Notes: a model not told the origin generated them from the letters alone. A stretch of 64,000 bases of DNA from Oscillospiraceae bacterium (GCA_021771635.1 JAETOQ010000003.1:1-64000), one strand, 5' to 3'; positions 41,265-51,781 are shown, numbered from the stretch's first letter. A program made the numbers and translations.

Positions 41265-42488
41265 TTGGAGACGGGACTTCATAATACTTCCGAGATCGGG
41301 CGGCTGAAAAAGGTGCTGCTGCACCGGCCCGGCGCGGAACTGGAAAATCTCATGCCGGAATATCTGGAGCGGCTGCTGTTTGACGATATCCCCTATCTGC
41401 GGGAGGCACAGCGGGAGCATGACGCCTTTGCTGACTGCCTGCGCAGCCAGGGGGTAGAGGTGGTCTACCTGACGGACCTGGTGGTCCATTCACTGACTTC
41501 TGACGAAGTGCGAAGGGACTTTATTCGGCAGTTTTTGGACGAGTCCGGCGTCCAGGATGACCGGACCCGCGGCATTCTGGAGGATTTCCTTGGAGAGATG
41601 CCGGACAAGGAGATGGTGTCCACCATGATGGCGGGCATCCGGAAAGGGCAGCTGCGGGCGGAGAGCGGAAGACTGGGCGACTATCTCTCCGCGGCGGAGG
41701 ATGATTACCCCTTTGCTGTGGACCCCATGCCCAACCTGTATTTCACCCGGGACCCCTTTGCCATCATCGGCACCGGCGTGTCCATCCACAGGATGCACAC
41801 CGCCACCCGGAACCGGGAGACACTGTTCGGCAAGTTCATCTTTGAGCATAACCCGGAGTATATGCACGCGCCCCGCTGGTATGACCGGGGGGAGACCTCC
41901 TCCCTGGAGGGCGGCGACATCCTGGTGCTGTCGTCCCAGGTGCTGGCGGTGGGCATCTCCCAGCGGACGCGGGAGAACTCCATCGACACCCTGGCGGAGA
42001 CAGTCCTTTCTCAGAGCAAGACCTTTAAAAAGGTCCTGGCCTTCAACATCCCCAAGACACGGTCCTTTATGCACCTGGACACCGTATTCACCATGGTGGA
42101 CCGGGACAAGTTCACTGTCCATCCCAACATCCTCTCCAGCATCACCGTGTTCGTCATGGAGCTGGACGAGAACCGCAAAATGAAGATCCGCCAGGAGGAC
42201 GGACGGCTGGAGGATATCCTCAAGGAGCATCTGGACCTGGACAAGGTGACCTTGATCCCCTGCGGCCAGGGCAGCGAGATCGACGCCGCCCGGGAGCAGT
42301 GGAGCGACGGCAGCAACACTCTGGCCATTGCCCCCGGCGAGGTGGTGGTGTACTCCCGAAACTATGTCACCAACCGCTCTCTGGAGGAGGCGGGCATCCG
42401 CATCCACACCATTCCCAGCGCGGAGCTGTCCCGGGGACGGGGCGGCCCGAGATGTATGTCCATGCCTCTGTGGAGAGAGGATCTGTGA
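41265..42488 (+). CDS. arcA: Arginine deiminase
   Basis: TSEIGRLKKVLLHRPGAELENL; PNLYFTRDPFAIIG; LEGGDILVLSSQ; SRGRGGPRCMSMPL; TTG start. Confidence 0.96.
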   Translation: METGLHNTSEIGRLKKVLLHRPGAELENLMPEYLERLLFDDIPYLREAQREHDAFADCLRSQGVEVVYLTDLVVHSLTSDEVRRDFIRQFLDESGVQDDRTRGILEDFLGEMPDKEMVSTMMAGIRKGQLRAESGRLGDYLSAAEDDYPFAVDPMPNLYFTRDPFAIIGTGVSIHRMHTATRNRETLFGKFIFEHNPEYMHAPRWYDRGETSSLEGGDILVLSSQVLAVGISQRTRENSIDTLAETVLSQSKTFKKVLAFNIPKTRSFMHLDTVFTMVDRDKFTVHPNILSSITVFVMELDENRKMKIRQEDGRLEDILKEHLDLDKVTLIPCGQGSEIDAAREQWSDGSNTLAIAPGEVVVYSRNYVTNRSLEEAGIRIHTIPSAELSRGRGGPRCMSMPLWREDL

Positions 42489-42593
42489 AAAAGCAGGGAT
42501 CAGAAATGAAAAAATCAAAAATTTTCTTTCCGATCTCCCGATTCCTGACGCCGAATTCCCAATTTCTAATTGTATAAAAAGGAGAACTGAACG

Positions 42594-43592
42594 ATGGCAG
42601 TGAATTTGAAAGGCCGGAGCTTTTTGACTCTGGAGGACTTTACCCCCGCTGAGATCCGCTATCTGCTGGATCTGGGCCACGCCCTGAAAGCAAAGCGCAG
42701 AGCGGGCATCTGCGATCCCGTGATGAAAGGCAAGCACATCGTGCTGCTGTTTGAAAAGACCTCCACCCGCACCCGCTGCTCCTTTGAGGTGGCGGCCACC
42801 CAGGAGGGCGCCCATGTCACCTACCTGGACGCCGGCAGCTCCCAGATGGGCAAAAAGGAGTCCCTGGAGGACTCCGCAAGGGTACTGGGCCGCTTCTTCG
42901 ACGGCATCGAGTACCGGGGCTATGACCAAAAGAATGTGGAGGAGCTGGCGAAGTACTCCGGCGTCCCGGTTTGGAACGGCCTGACCGACGCGGACCACCC
43001 CACCCAGATCCTGGCGGACATGATGACCATCGAGGAGCACTGCCACAAGCCCCTGAACAAGGTCAAGGTGGTGTTCCCCGGCGATGTGCGGAACAATATG
43101 TGCTACGCCTGGATGATCGGCGCGGCGAAGATGGGCATGCACTTTGTGGCCATGGGGCCCCAGGAACTGGCCAAGGAGATGGACCAGGACCTGATCAAGC
43201 GGGTGTTCGCCACCGCCCGGGAAAACGGCGGACTCATTGAGATCACCGATAACCGCAACGACCTCAAGGACGCCGACGTCATCTACGGCGACATCTGGGC
43301 CTCCATGGGCGAGGAGGAGCTGATCCCCAAGCGGGCGGAGCTGCTGTCGCCTTTCCGGGTGACGGAGGAGACCTTGAAAGCCACCGGCAATCCCAATGTA
43401 CTGTATATGCACTGCCTGCCCTCCTTCCACGACTTTGAGACCAAGCTGGCCAAGGAGTGGAAGGATAAGGGCGTGGATATCCGGGAGGTCACCGACGAGG
43501 TGTTCCGCAGCCGGAACAGCGTCGTGTTCGACGAGGCGGAGAACCGGATGCACTCCATCAAGGCCGTGATGGTGGCGACTATCGGAAAATAA
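42594..43592 (+). CDS. argF: Ornithine carbamoyltransferase
   Basis: FEKTSTRTRCSFEVAATQEGAHVTYL; DADHPTQILADMMTIEEH; MHCLPSFHD. ArcB (catabolic) role possible from context. Confidence 0.95.
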   Translation: MAVNLKGRSFLTLEDFTPAEIRYLLDLGHALKAKRRAGICDPVMKGKHIVLLFEKTSTRTRCSFEVAATQEGAHVTYLDAGSSQMGKKESLEDSARVLGRFFDGIEYRGYDQKNVEELAKYSGVPVWNGLTDADHPTQILADMMTIEEHCHKPLNKVKVVFPGDVRNNMCYAWMIGAAKMGMHFVAMGPQELAKEMDQDLIKRVFATARENGGLIEITDNRNDLKDADVIYGDIWASMGEEELIPKRAELLSPFRVTEETLKATGNPNVLYMHCLPSFHDFETKLAKEWKDKGVDIREVTDEVFRSRNSVVFDEAENRMHSIKAVMVATIGK

Positions 43593-43607
43593 GGAGGGGA
43601 CACCCCT

Positions 43608-44996
43608 TTGAAAACATCCAAATTCCGTATGCCCACCGCCTACACCATTTTGTTTCTGCTGATCATTCTGGTGGCGATCGCCACATGGCTGATTCCGGCG
43701 GGCGCTTATGAGTATGTGGACGGTGTGCCGGTGGCAGGGACCTACCACACGGTGGAGCCCAATCCACAGGGCGTGGGCGATGTGCTGAAGGCCGCGTTCT
43801 CCGGCTTTTACGACGCTGTGGACGTCTGCGTCTTTATCCTGATGGTGGGCGGCTTCCTGGGCGTGGTGATGAAAACCGGCGCTGTGGACGCGGGCGTCAG
43901 CAGCACCATCCGCCTGCTGGACAACAAGGAGAAGTGGCTCATCCCCATTCTGATGCTGCTCTTCGGCCTGGGCGGCACCACCTACGGCATGTGGGAGGAG
44001 ACCATGGCCTTCTATCCGCTGCTGATCCCGGTGTTCCTGGCCGCGGGATACGATGCGGTGGTGGGCATCTCCGTGATCCTGCTGGGGGCCGGCGCGGGCA
44101 TCATCAGCTCCACGGTGAATCCCTTTGCAACGGGTATCGCGGCGGGCTTTGCCGGGGTGTCCCTGGGAGAGGGCATTTTGCTCCGTGTCCTCCAGTGGAT
44201 CGTGTTTGAGGGCGCGGCCATCTGGTTCGTCATGGCCTACGCCGCCAAGGTGAAGAAAAATCCCTCCAAGTCCGTGGTGGGTGTTGGCGCGGGCAAGATC
44301 AAGGTGGCCATGGATGAGACCGTGCCCTTCACTGTCCGGCGCAAGGTCATTATGGTCCTGTTCACCCTGACATTTCTGGTGATGATCTACGGCGTCATCC
44401 CCTTTGACGAAATGGGACTGCCCCTGCCGGTTTTGGGTTGGTGGTTCCCGGAGCTGTCCGCTCTGTTTCTGGTGGCGGGCATCATCATCGGCTTCATCGA
44501 CGGCCAGCGGGAGGATGAGATCGCCGAGACCTTTGTGGCGGGCTGCGCGGACCTGCTGGGTGTGGCGTTCATCATCGGCATCAGCCGGGGCATCACGGTG
44601 CTGATGAACGATGGCGGCATCACCGACACGGTCCTGCACTGGGGCGAGAACGCCCTGGCGGGGGCGGGACCCATCAGCTTCGTCCTGCTGGTGTATCTGA
44701 TCTATCTGCCCCTGACCATCCTGATCCCCTCCTCCTCGGGCCTTGCCACCCTGTCGGTGCCCATCATGGCACCCCTGGGCAAGTTCGCCGGAGTGGGGGG
44801 AGACCTGGTGGTGACGGCGTTCCAGTCCGCCTCCGGCCTGGTGAACATCATCACCCCCACGGCGGCAGTGGTGATGGGCGCCCTGGCCCTGGGCCATGTG
44901 CCCTACGACCGCTGGGTCAAGTATGTGTGGAAGCTGATCCTATATTTCCTGCTGCTGACCATGGTGTTTTTGATCGTGGGCGTCTGGCTGGGGTAG
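43608..44996 (+). CDS. YfcC family transporter (putative arginine/ornithine exchanger by context)
   Basis: Polytopic; AIATWLIPAGAYEYVDGVPVAGTYHTVEPNPQG; GTTYGMWEETMAFYPLLIPVFLAAGYD. Confidence 0.85.
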   Translation: MKTSKFRMPTAYTILFLLIILVAIATWLIPAGAYEYVDGVPVAGTYHTVEPNPQGVGDVLKAAFSGFYDAVDVCVFILMVGGFLGVVMKTGAVDAGVSSTIRLLDNKEKWLIPILMLLFGLGGTTYGMWEETMAFYPLLIPVFLAAGYDAVVGISVILLGAGAGIISSTVNPFATGIAAGFAGVSLGEGILLRVLQWIVFEGAAIWFVMAYAAKVKKNPSKSVVGVGAGKIKVAMDETVPFTVRRKVIMVLFTLTFLVMIYGVIPFDEMGLPLPVLGWWFPELSALFLVAGIIIGFIDGQREDEIAETFVAGCADLLGVAFIIGISRGITVLMNDGGITDTVLHWGENALAGAGPISFVLLVYLIYLPLTILIPSSSGLATLSVPIMAPLGKFAGVGGDLVVTAFQSASGLVNIITPTAAVVMGALALGHVPYDRWVKYVWKLILYFLLLTMVFLIVGVWLG

Positions 44997-45121
44997 GAGA
45001 CAGATATCCACGCCGGCCAACGAAGCACTGCCGGCAAAAGAGACTGCCTGCGGATGCCATACCGGACGCGGAAAAGGACGGGCGGGAAGCGGCCGCTTTT
45101 TGCCCATCCTTCTTTGCAGCA

Positions 45122-45176
45122 AGATCGCCGTCAAGGACTCGAAGCGCAAAGCGCGTCCTTGACGGCGGTCTCTGTT
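45122..45176 (+). terminator. Long-stem terminator
   Basis: GCCGTCAAGGAC...GTCCTTGACGGC followed by GGTCTCTGTTTTT. Confidence 0.7.
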
Positions 45177-45217
45177 TTTCGCGGCGGGCGGCGCTATACA
45201 GTGGATACGAGGAAAAA

Positions 45218-45243
45218 GCGAATATTCATCTTGATATTCATAC
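45218..45243. promoter_or_regulatory. Possible ARG-box-like tandem motif
   Basis: gCGAATATTCATCTTGATATTCATAC; TGAATAT-type half-sites on minus strand between the arc cluster and amino-acid ABC transporter. Confidence 0.3.
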
Positions 45244-45354
45244 TGCACTGGTAAAAATAGACAAGAAAGCCAAAAATAATACTGATATTCGAGGGGGATT
45301 TCTGGCAGGACAGAGAAAGCGGCCAAATAAATATACATTTTTTTTGAAAAAGTA

Positions 45355-45383
45355 TTGACATTGAGGGTGCGGCGTGATAAGGT
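45355..45383 (+). promoter_or_regulatory. Putative promoter of amino-acid ABC operon
   Basis: TTGACA-17-TAAGGT. Confidence 0.55.
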
Positions 45384-45483
45384 ATCCACAGTCAAAGGGA
45401 GGAAAACATTCCCTCCTGGCGGCATTTGGAATTGACTCTCCCTCAAAAGGGGAGGAAACTTATTGGAAAAGGAAGATCGTATT

Positions 45484-46350
45484 ATGAAAAAGCTGTTTGC
45501 ACTGTTGCTGACACTGGCAATGGTCCTGTCTCTGGCCGCCTGCGGCGGCAAGGAAGAACCCGCCCCCGACACCCAGGAGCCCAGCGGCACCGAGGAACCC
45601 ACCGAGACCGCCATCACCACCGTCGTTGACGGTGTGCTGACTGTGGCTACCAGCCCCGACTTTGCCCCCTATGAGTTCTATGCCGTGGACGAGAGCGGCA
45701 ATGCCAACCTGGCGGGCTTCGATATGGCCCTGGCTCAGTACATCGCCGACTACCTGGGTCTGGAGCTGGACGTCATCCCCATGGACTTTGACGGTGTGCT
45801 GAGCGAAGTCACCGCCGGCAACGTGGACCTGGGCATGGCCGGTCTGTCTCCCGATCCTGACCGTATGGAGGCCATGGACTTCTCCGACATCTACTATATG
45901 GGCGGCCAGTCCCTGGTGGTCACCCAGGACAACAAGGACAAGTGGTCCGCGCTGGAGGATCTGAACGATCCCTCTCTGAGCATCGGCGCGCAGCTGGGCT
46001 CTATCCAGTATGACCTGGCGGTGGAAAACACCCCCGACGCCAACATCGTTCAGCTGGCCAAAGTGACCGATGTGGTCTCCGAACTGCTGGGCGGCAAGCT
46101 GGACGCCGGCTTCATCGAGACCGTTGTGGCCGAGAGCTATGCCAAGAACTATCCCGACCTGTATATTGCCTTTGACGTCCCCTATGAGGTGGAGGGTTCT
46201 TCCATCGGCGTTGTGAAGAACAACGAGGCGCTGCTGGCCGGCGTCAATGAGGCCATCGCCGCCGCTCTGGCTGACGGCTCCATGGACAATTTCGTGGCCG
46301 AGGCCAATGAGCTGGCTTCCGGCGACATCATTGAGGGCCTGGTCGACTGA
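45484..46350 (+). CDS. Amino-acid ABC transporter substrate-binding lipoprotein
   Basis: MKKLFALLLTLAMVLSLAACGG lipobox; LTVATSPDFAPYEFYAVDESGNANLAGFDMALAQYIADYLG. Confidence 0.95.
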   Translation: MKKLFALLLTLAMVLSLAACGGKEEPAPDTQEPSGTEEPTETAITTVVDGVLTVATSPDFAPYEFYAVDESGNANLAGFDMALAQYIADYLGLELDVIPMDFDGVLSEVTAGNVDLGMAGLSPDPDRMEAMDFSDIYYMGGQSLVVTQDNKDKWSALEDLNDPSLSIGAQLGSIQYDLAVENTPDANIVQLAKVTDVVSELLGGKLDAGFIETVVAESYAKNYPDLYIAFDVPYEVEGSSIGVVKNNEALLAGVNEAIAAALADGSMDNFVAEANELASGDIIEGLVD

Positions 46351-46449
46351 TCCCTCTGCACATTCTGGCATGTATTCCGCAATTCCTCCCCGTAAGCGCA
46401 CGGGGAGGAATTGCGCGTTCAAGAAAGAGACCCCGAAAGGAGTTGCGCG

Positions 46450-47235
46450 ATGAAAATTTCTGCGGCAGGCTTTGAAAAGGTATGGCAGTACTCTCAGATG
46501 TTTAAGGAGGGTATGCTCTGTACCGTCTATCTCTCTCTGTTTACGGTCATCCTCGGCTTTTTGCTGGCCCTGGTGCTGGCCACCATGCGAATGACCAACT
46601 TCCGTCCCTTCCGGGCCCTGGGATTGGACAAGGACGGACATCTCCGGGACGGCGGCTTTCTGCTGGCCCTGAGCAAGTTCAATCCCATCGCGTTTATTGC
46701 CACCGTCTATGTGGAGGTCGTCCGCGCCACGCCTATGCTGGTGCAGCTCTTCATCGTGTACCAGGTGGTCTTCAATAAGAATGTCATCCGGCTCCCCTCG
46801 GTGACGGTTCTGGGTTTTCTCCGGCTGGACCGGTTTCTGCCCGGCGTCATCGCCCTGGCCCTGAACTCCGGCGCCTACCTGTCCGAGATCATCCGGGCGG
46901 GCATCCAGTCCATTGACGGCGGCCAGACCGAGGCGGCCCGCTCTCTGGGCCTGACACAGGGACAGAATATGATCCATATCGTGCTGCCCCAGGCCATCAA
47001 GAACATTCTGCCGGCCATCGGCAACGAATTTGTCACCATCATCAAGGAATCCGCCATCACCTACACCATCGGCGTTCAGGACCTGATGGCCGCGGTGAAG
47101 GCGGCCCAGGCGGGGACCTTCCTGGTGCTGGAACCGCTGCTGGTGGTGGCGGCCATGTACTTCTGCCTGACGTTCCCCACCTCCAAGGTCATTGCTTACT
47201 TTGAAAGGAGAATGAGCCGTGGCGACAAGAGATAG
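46450..47235 (+). CDS. Amino-acid ABC transporter permease
   Basis: [73 protein letters not shown]. Confidence 0.93.
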   Translation: MKISAAGFEKVWQYSQMFKEGMLCTVYLSLFTVILGFLLALVLATMRMTNFRPFRALGLDKDGHLRDGGFLLALSKFNPIAFIATVYVEVVRATPMLVQLFIVYQVVFNKNVIRLPSVTVLGFLRLDRFLPGVIALALNSGAYLSEIIRAGIQSIDGGQTEAARSLGLTQGQNMIHIVLPQAIKNILPAIGNEFVTIIKESAITYTIGVQDLMAAVKAAQAGTFLVLEPLLVVAAMYFCLTFPTSKVIAYFERRMSRGDKR

Positions 47236-47995
47236 TCTGATCCAGGTCACCGACTTGAAGAAACACTACAACAAAGGCGCCATCAAGGCTCTGGACGGCG
47301 TCACTGTGGATATCAACCGGGGCGACGTGATGGTGGTCATCGGCCCCTCCGGCTCCGGCAAGTCCACCTTCCTCCGCAGCCTGAATCTGCTGGAGGAACC
47401 CACCGGCGGCTCCATCGTGTTCGACGGCGTGGATATCACCAAGAAAAAGACGCGGAACGCCGAGGGAAAGATGGTCAAGCTGGACATCGACCAGCACCGC
47501 CAGAAGATGGGCATGGTGTTCCAGCACTTCAACCTGTTTCCCCACATGACCATTCTGGACAACATGACACTGGCCCCCATCAAGGTCAAGCATATGGACC
47601 GGGCCGCCGCCGAGGAAAAGGCTCTGGCCCTGCTGGACCGGGTGGGTCTGAAAGACCGTGCCGGGGCGTATCCCATCCAGCTCTCCGGCGGCCAGAAGCA
47701 GCGGGTGGCCATCGTCCGGGCCCTTGCCATGGAGCCGGAGGTCATGCTGTTTGATGAGCCCACCTCCGCTCTGGACCCCGAGATGGTGGGCGAGGTATTG
47801 GAGGTCATGAAGCAGCTGGCTCATGATGGCATGACCATGGTGGTGGTCACCCATGAGATGGGCTTTGCCCGGGAGGTGGGCAGCCGTGTGCTGTTCATGG
47901 CGGACGGCAAGCTGCTGGAGGAGGGTGCGCCGGCGGACATCTTCGGCAATCCCCAGCACCCCAGACTGCAGGACTTTCTGAGCAAGGTACTTTGA
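47219..47995 (+). CDS. Amino-acid ABC transporter ATP-binding protein
   Basis: [66 protein letters not shown]. Confidence 0.97.
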   Translation: MATRDSLIQVTDLKKHYNKGAIKALDGVTVDINRGDVMVVIGPSGSGKSTFLRSLNLLEEPTGGSIVFDGVDITKKKTRNAEGKMVKLDIDQHRQKMGMVFQHFNLFPHMTILDNMTLAPIKVKHMDRAAAEEKALALLDRVGLKDRAGAYPIQLSGGQKQRVAIVRALAMEPEVMLFDEPTSALDPEMVGEVLEVMKQLAHDGMTMVVVTHEMGFAREVGSRVLFMADGKLLEEGAPADIFGNPQHPRLQDFLSKVL

Positions 47996-47999
47996 TCTC

Positions 48000-48260
48000 G
48001 AGGGGGGAGCGGGCTATCACCGTTGCGGCATTACGATTCCCGGCCCTTATCAGGGCCGCCAATCGTGCCGCTGCCTCAAAAGCGGTTCGCTTCATCCGCC
48101 GCTGGCGGCGCTTCACCGCTTTCCCCTCGACCTCCCCCTCGCACCAGTGACATCGGTCACTGGTGGACGCCGCCCAAGGAGGCTGAGTCAATGTATTTTT
48201 GCCAGGTACAGAAGGTGAATTGCCCCAAGGGGCAAGAGAAGCCCCTCTGGAGGGCGCCCT
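48000..48260. repeat. Intergenic palindromic mosaic
   Basis: GGCA..ACGATT / AATCGT.GCC around GGCCCttatcaGGGCC; AAAGCGG..CCGCTTT around GCCGCtggCGGC; CACCAGTGACatcgGTCACTGGTG. Confidence 0.65.
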
Positions 48261-48304
48261 GACAAAAATGATTTCAAATTTTTATCGTGCAAAAATACTG
48301 ACAA

Positions 48305-48335
48305 GGGCACGCACGAAAGTGCGTGCCCTTTTTCA
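48305..48335 (+). terminator. Intrinsic terminator
   Basis: GGGCACGCAC gaaa GTGCGTGCCC TTTTT. Confidence 0.85.
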
Positions 48336-48371
48336 CAAACTGGACCAATATTATAGAGAGGTGTTGTCATC

Positions 48372-49814
48372 ATGATAAAAGAAAAGCAGGCGGCTATCCG
48401 TGCCGTTGCGGAAAAAGCGGGCCTGGTGGCGGAAGTGGCGGACCACATCTGGGAATATGCCGAGTTGTCCCTCCAGGAGGAGAAGTCCGCCGCACTGTAC
48501 TGCGAGGTGCTGGAGCGGGAGGGCTTTGCCGTGGAGAAGGGGATCTGCAACATTCCCACGGCGTTTTCCGCGTCCTATGGCAGCGGGCGGCCCATCATCG
48601 GCATCCTGGCGGAGTATGACGCCCTGTCCGGCCTGTCCCAGAAGGCGGGCAGCGTGGAGCGGGAGGAGCTGGTTCCCGGCGGCTGCGGCCATGGCTGCGG
48701 ACACAATCTGCTGGGCGCCGGGGCTTTTGCCGCGGCGCTCGGAGTCAAAGCCTATCTGGAAATGACGAAGCAGCCCGGGACCGTGGTGCTCTACGGCTGC
48801 CCCGGCGAGGAGGGCGGTGCCGCCAAGGCGTTCATGGCCCGGGACGGCCTGTGGTACGGCCTGGACGCGGCTCTGACCTGGCACCCGGAGGACACCAACG
48901 AGGTGGTCACCGGCTCCACCAACTCCTGCATCCAGACCCAGTACAAATTCACCGGCGTGGCAGCCCATGCCGCCGGGGACCCGGACCGGGGCCGCAGCGC
49001 CCTGGACGCTGTGGAGCTGATGAACATCGGCGTCCAGTTCCTGCGGGAGCACATGTCCTCCAAGGCCCGCATCCATTACGCCATCACCGACGCCGGCGGC
49101 CGCAGCCCCAACGTGGTCCAGCCCCGGGCCAGCGTGCTGTATATGGTCCGGTCCAACCACGTGGCGGAGGCGGTGGAGCTGCAGAAGCGGGTGGACCAAA
49201 TCGCGGAGGGCGCGGCGCTGATGACGGGGACCACCTTTGAAAAGCAGTTTATCGACGGCCTGGCGGACACGGTGACGAATCACACGCTGGAGACGCTGCT
49301 TCACCGGAACTTCACGGAGCTGGGCGTGCCCGGCTATACGGCGGAAGAGCACACCTTTGCCGACGCACTGGCAGAGACTTATCCCGGCAGCGATAGCATA
49401 CCGGGCATCGGCGCCCAGTATGACGCCACTTACGGGGAACAGGCCAAAGCCCTGCGGGCCAAGGCCGGCCACGCCATGAACGACTTTCTGCTGCCGCTGT
49501 ATCAGGGGGAGGCGTTCCAGCCCGGCTCCACCGATGTGGGCGACGTCAGCTGGCAGACGCCCACGGCCCAGATCCATGTGGCGGCGTGGCCCAACGGCTG
49601 TCCCGGCCACAGCTGGCAGAATGTCTCCTGCGGCCGGACGGACATCGGCCATAAGGCTGCCCTCCACGCCGGAAAGGTGCTGGCGGCGGCCGCCATCGAC
49701 CTGCTGGCGGACCCGTCGCTGCTGACAGCGGCTCGGGCAGAGTTCCAAAAGCGGACGGAGACAGGCTATACCTGCCCCACTCCGGCGGATGCCGTGCCGG
49801 TGGTCCCGGACTGA
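48372..49814 (+). CDS. M20 family amidohydrolase/peptidase (AbgB-like)
   Basis: GCGHGCGHNLLGAGAFAAALGVK; LTWHPEDTNEV; AAHAAGDPDRGRSALDAVELMNIGVQFLREHM. Confidence 0.93.
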   Translation: MIKEKQAAIRAVAEKAGLVAEVADHIWEYAELSLQEEKSAALYCEVLEREGFAVEKGICNIPTAFSASYGSGRPIIGILAEYDALSGLSQKAGSVEREELVPGGCGHGCGHNLLGAGAFAAALGVKAYLEMTKQPGTVVLYGCPGEEGGAAKAFMARDGLWYGLDAALTWHPEDTNEVVTGSTNSCIQTQYKFTGVAAHAAGDPDRGRSALDAVELMNIGVQFLREHMSSKARIHYAITDAGGRSPNVVQPRASVLYMVRSNHVAEAVELQKRVDQIAEGAALMTGTTFEKQFIDGLADTVTNHTLETLLHRNFTELGVPGYTAEEHTFADALAETYPGSDSIPGIGAQYDATYGEQAKALRAKAGHAMNDFLLPLYQGEAFQPGSTDVGDVSWQTPTAQIHVAAWPNGCPGHSWQNVSCGRTDIGHKAALHAGKVLAAAAIDLLADPSLLTAARAEFQKRTETGYTCPTPADAVPVVPD

Positions 49815-49817
49815 TAC

Positions 49818-50135
49818 GATTCTTCCGCAGAAAATAGATATTTTCTGCGGAAGAAGGCGTCGCTAAGCGCGCCGCCCATTTGTGCCACAGGCACAAATGC
49901 CGTCGAACCTGTATTCACAACCGTTGAACGCCGCCTGAGGGGCCTTTTTCCCGCCATACGGCGTCGCTTTCCTTTGCCATACGTCAGTATGGCTGCGGAA
50001 AATCTCCTTGTCTGACGAGAAAGATCCTCGTCCATCCAGCATTCCCCGGTTATGAATACAGGTTCTAAGACTTCAACGCGCCTTCGGCGCTATAAAAAGC
50101 AAACTTCGTCTACTTTTTAATGAAGTCTAGTATGA
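49818..50135. repeat. Intergenic palindromic mosaic interrupted by MITE copy 3
   Basis: TTCTTCCGCAGAAAATAgaTATTTTCTGCGGAAGAA; CATTTGTGCC..GGCACAAATG; AGACTTCA...TGAAGTCTAGTATGA. Inverted counterpart without the MITE at 57194-57355. Confidence 0.85.
49905..50065. repeat. MITE-like dispersed repeat, copy 3 (complete)
   Basis: GAACCTGTATTCACAACCG...CGGTTATGAATACAGGTTC; near-identical to copies 1 and 2. Confidence 0.88.
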
Positions 50136-50141
50136 AAGCAG

Positions 50142-50173
50142 ATCCCCCGTGTGCCGGCACGGGGGATTTTTTA
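50142..50173 (+). terminator. Intrinsic terminator
   Basis: ATCCCCCGTG tgccgg CACGGGGGAT TTTTT. Confidence 0.75.
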
Positions 50174-50290
50174 TGGGCCGCGTGAATACATACAAATATT
50201 TATTTTGGAAAACAAAAATTTTGTTTGCTTTTACGGGGAAATGTGCTATGATAGAGAGGTATCCCAAAAACCTGTAAGGAGGCGTTTCCC

Positions 50291-51646
50291 ATGAAGACCC
50301 CAGCGTCCAGCCGGGACCTGCTGTTCCAGTTCCATGGTGTCCCGCCCTTTGGCACATCCGTATCCCTGGCCCTTCAGCATCTGGTGGCCATGATCGTAGG
50401 CTGCGTGACGCCGCCGATCATCATCGCCGGAGCCATCGGCCTCTCCCAGGCGGACCGGGTATTGCTGATCCAGGCGTCTCTGGTGATGTCCGCCGTGTCC
50501 ACGCTGCTGCAGCTCTTTCCCATTGGGAAGCGGTTTGGCTCCGGCCTGCCGGTGATCCTGGGTGTCAGCTTTGCCTATGTACCCAGCATGCAGGCCATCG
50601 CCGCCTCCGGCGGAGGTGTGTCCGCCATCGCGGGCGCCATGCTGGTGGGCGGCCTGGTGGCGATCGTCGTGGGTGTGTTTGTGAAGAAGATCCGCCTGCT
50701 GTTTCCGCCGGTCATCACCGGAACGGTGGTGTTCACCATCGGACTGTCCCTGTATCCCACCGCCATCAACTACATGGCGGGCGGCACCGCCAATACCTAC
50801 GAGGCCGTTACGGCCAAGGGTCTGACGGAGGCGCTGGTGTACGGCTCCTGGCAGAACTGGCTGGTGGCGGCGCTGACGCTGACGGTGGTCATGATCCTGA
50901 ACAACCACGGCAAGGGGCTGTGCAAGCTGGCGTCCATCCTGCTGGGCATGATCTTTGGCTATATCGTGGCATTGCGCTTCGGCATGGTGAGCTTTGCCGA
51001 CGTGGGGACGGCGGCCTGGTTCTCCCTGCCCCGCCTTCTGCACTTCGGCGTGACCTTTGACTTGCCCAGCTGTGTGGCGGTGGGCCTGCTGTTCGCCATC
51101 AACTCCATTCAGGCCATTGGCGATTTTACCGCCACCACCGTGGGAGGCATGGACCGGGACCCCACGGACAGCGAATTGCAGGGGGGCATCATCGCCTACG
51201 GCGCCAGCAATATCCTGGCGGCGCTGTTCGGCGGACTGCCCACGGCGACCTATTCCCAGAACGTGGGCATCGTCAGCACCAATAAGGTGGTGAACCGGAC
51301 GGTGTTTGCCCTCACCGGGGTTTTTTTGCTGCTGGCGGGCGTGTCGCCCAAGTTCGCGGCTCTGCTGACCACGATCCCTCAGTGTGTGCTGGGCGGCGCC
51401 ACCATCACCGTGTTCTCCACCATTGCCATGACGGGCATGAAGCTCATTGCCTCCCAGGACCTGACGGCCCGGAATACCACCATCGTGGGACTGTCCGCCG
51501 CCCTGGGCGTGGGCATCTCCCAGGCCAGCGCCGCCCTGAGCCAGTTCCCGGACAGCGTGACCATGATCTTTGGAAAATCCCCCGTGGTCATCGCCACCCT
51601 GATGGCGGTGCTGCTGAACCTGATCCTGCCCAAAGAGAAGGCCTGA
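50291..51646 (+). CDS. NCS2 family nucleobase:cation symporter (uracil/xanthine permease type)
   Basis: SLALQHLVAMIVGCVTPPIIIAGAIGL; GGLPTATYSQNVGIVSTNKVVNR. Confidence 0.94.
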   Translation: MKTPASSRDLLFQFHGVPPFGTSVSLALQHLVAMIVGCVTPPIIIAGAIGLSQADRVLLIQASLVMSAVSTLLQLFPIGKRFGSGLPVILGVSFAYVPSMQAIAASGGGVSAIAGAMLVGGLVAIVVGVFVKKIRLLFPPVITGTVVFTIGLSLYPTAINYMAGGTANTYEAVTAKGLTEALVYGSWQNWLVAALTLTVVMILNNHGKGLCKLASILLGMIFGYIVALRFGMVSFADVGTAAWFSLPRLLHFGVTFDLPSCVAVGLLFAINSIQAIGDFTATTVGGMDRDPTDSELQGGIIAYGASNILAALFGGLPTATYSQNVGIVSTNKVVNRTVFALTGVFLLLAGVSPKFAALLTTIPQCVLGGATITVFSTIAMTGMKLIASQDLTARNTTIVGLSAALGVGISQASAALSQFPDSVTMIFGKSPVVIATLMAVLLNLILPKEKA

Positions 51647-51781
51647 GGATGATAGAGCTTTGATAAACCGCCGCTGGGCATGATCAAACGATCATTGCAC
51701 CTGGTAAGATAAAGGTAGGCATTCACAAAAATGAAGTGGCTCCAAAAAGTTAGACAAAAATAGAAGCAAAAATGAGTTAAG

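Noticed and set aside
41490-44897. 1135-aa minus-strand ORF opposite arcA-argF-YfcC
   Set aside because: Antisense shadow ORF; composition is an artefact of codon usage on the coding strand.
48023-48262. Short ORF in the palindromic block
   Set aside because: Sequence is dominated by inverted repeats; no RBS or domain evidence.
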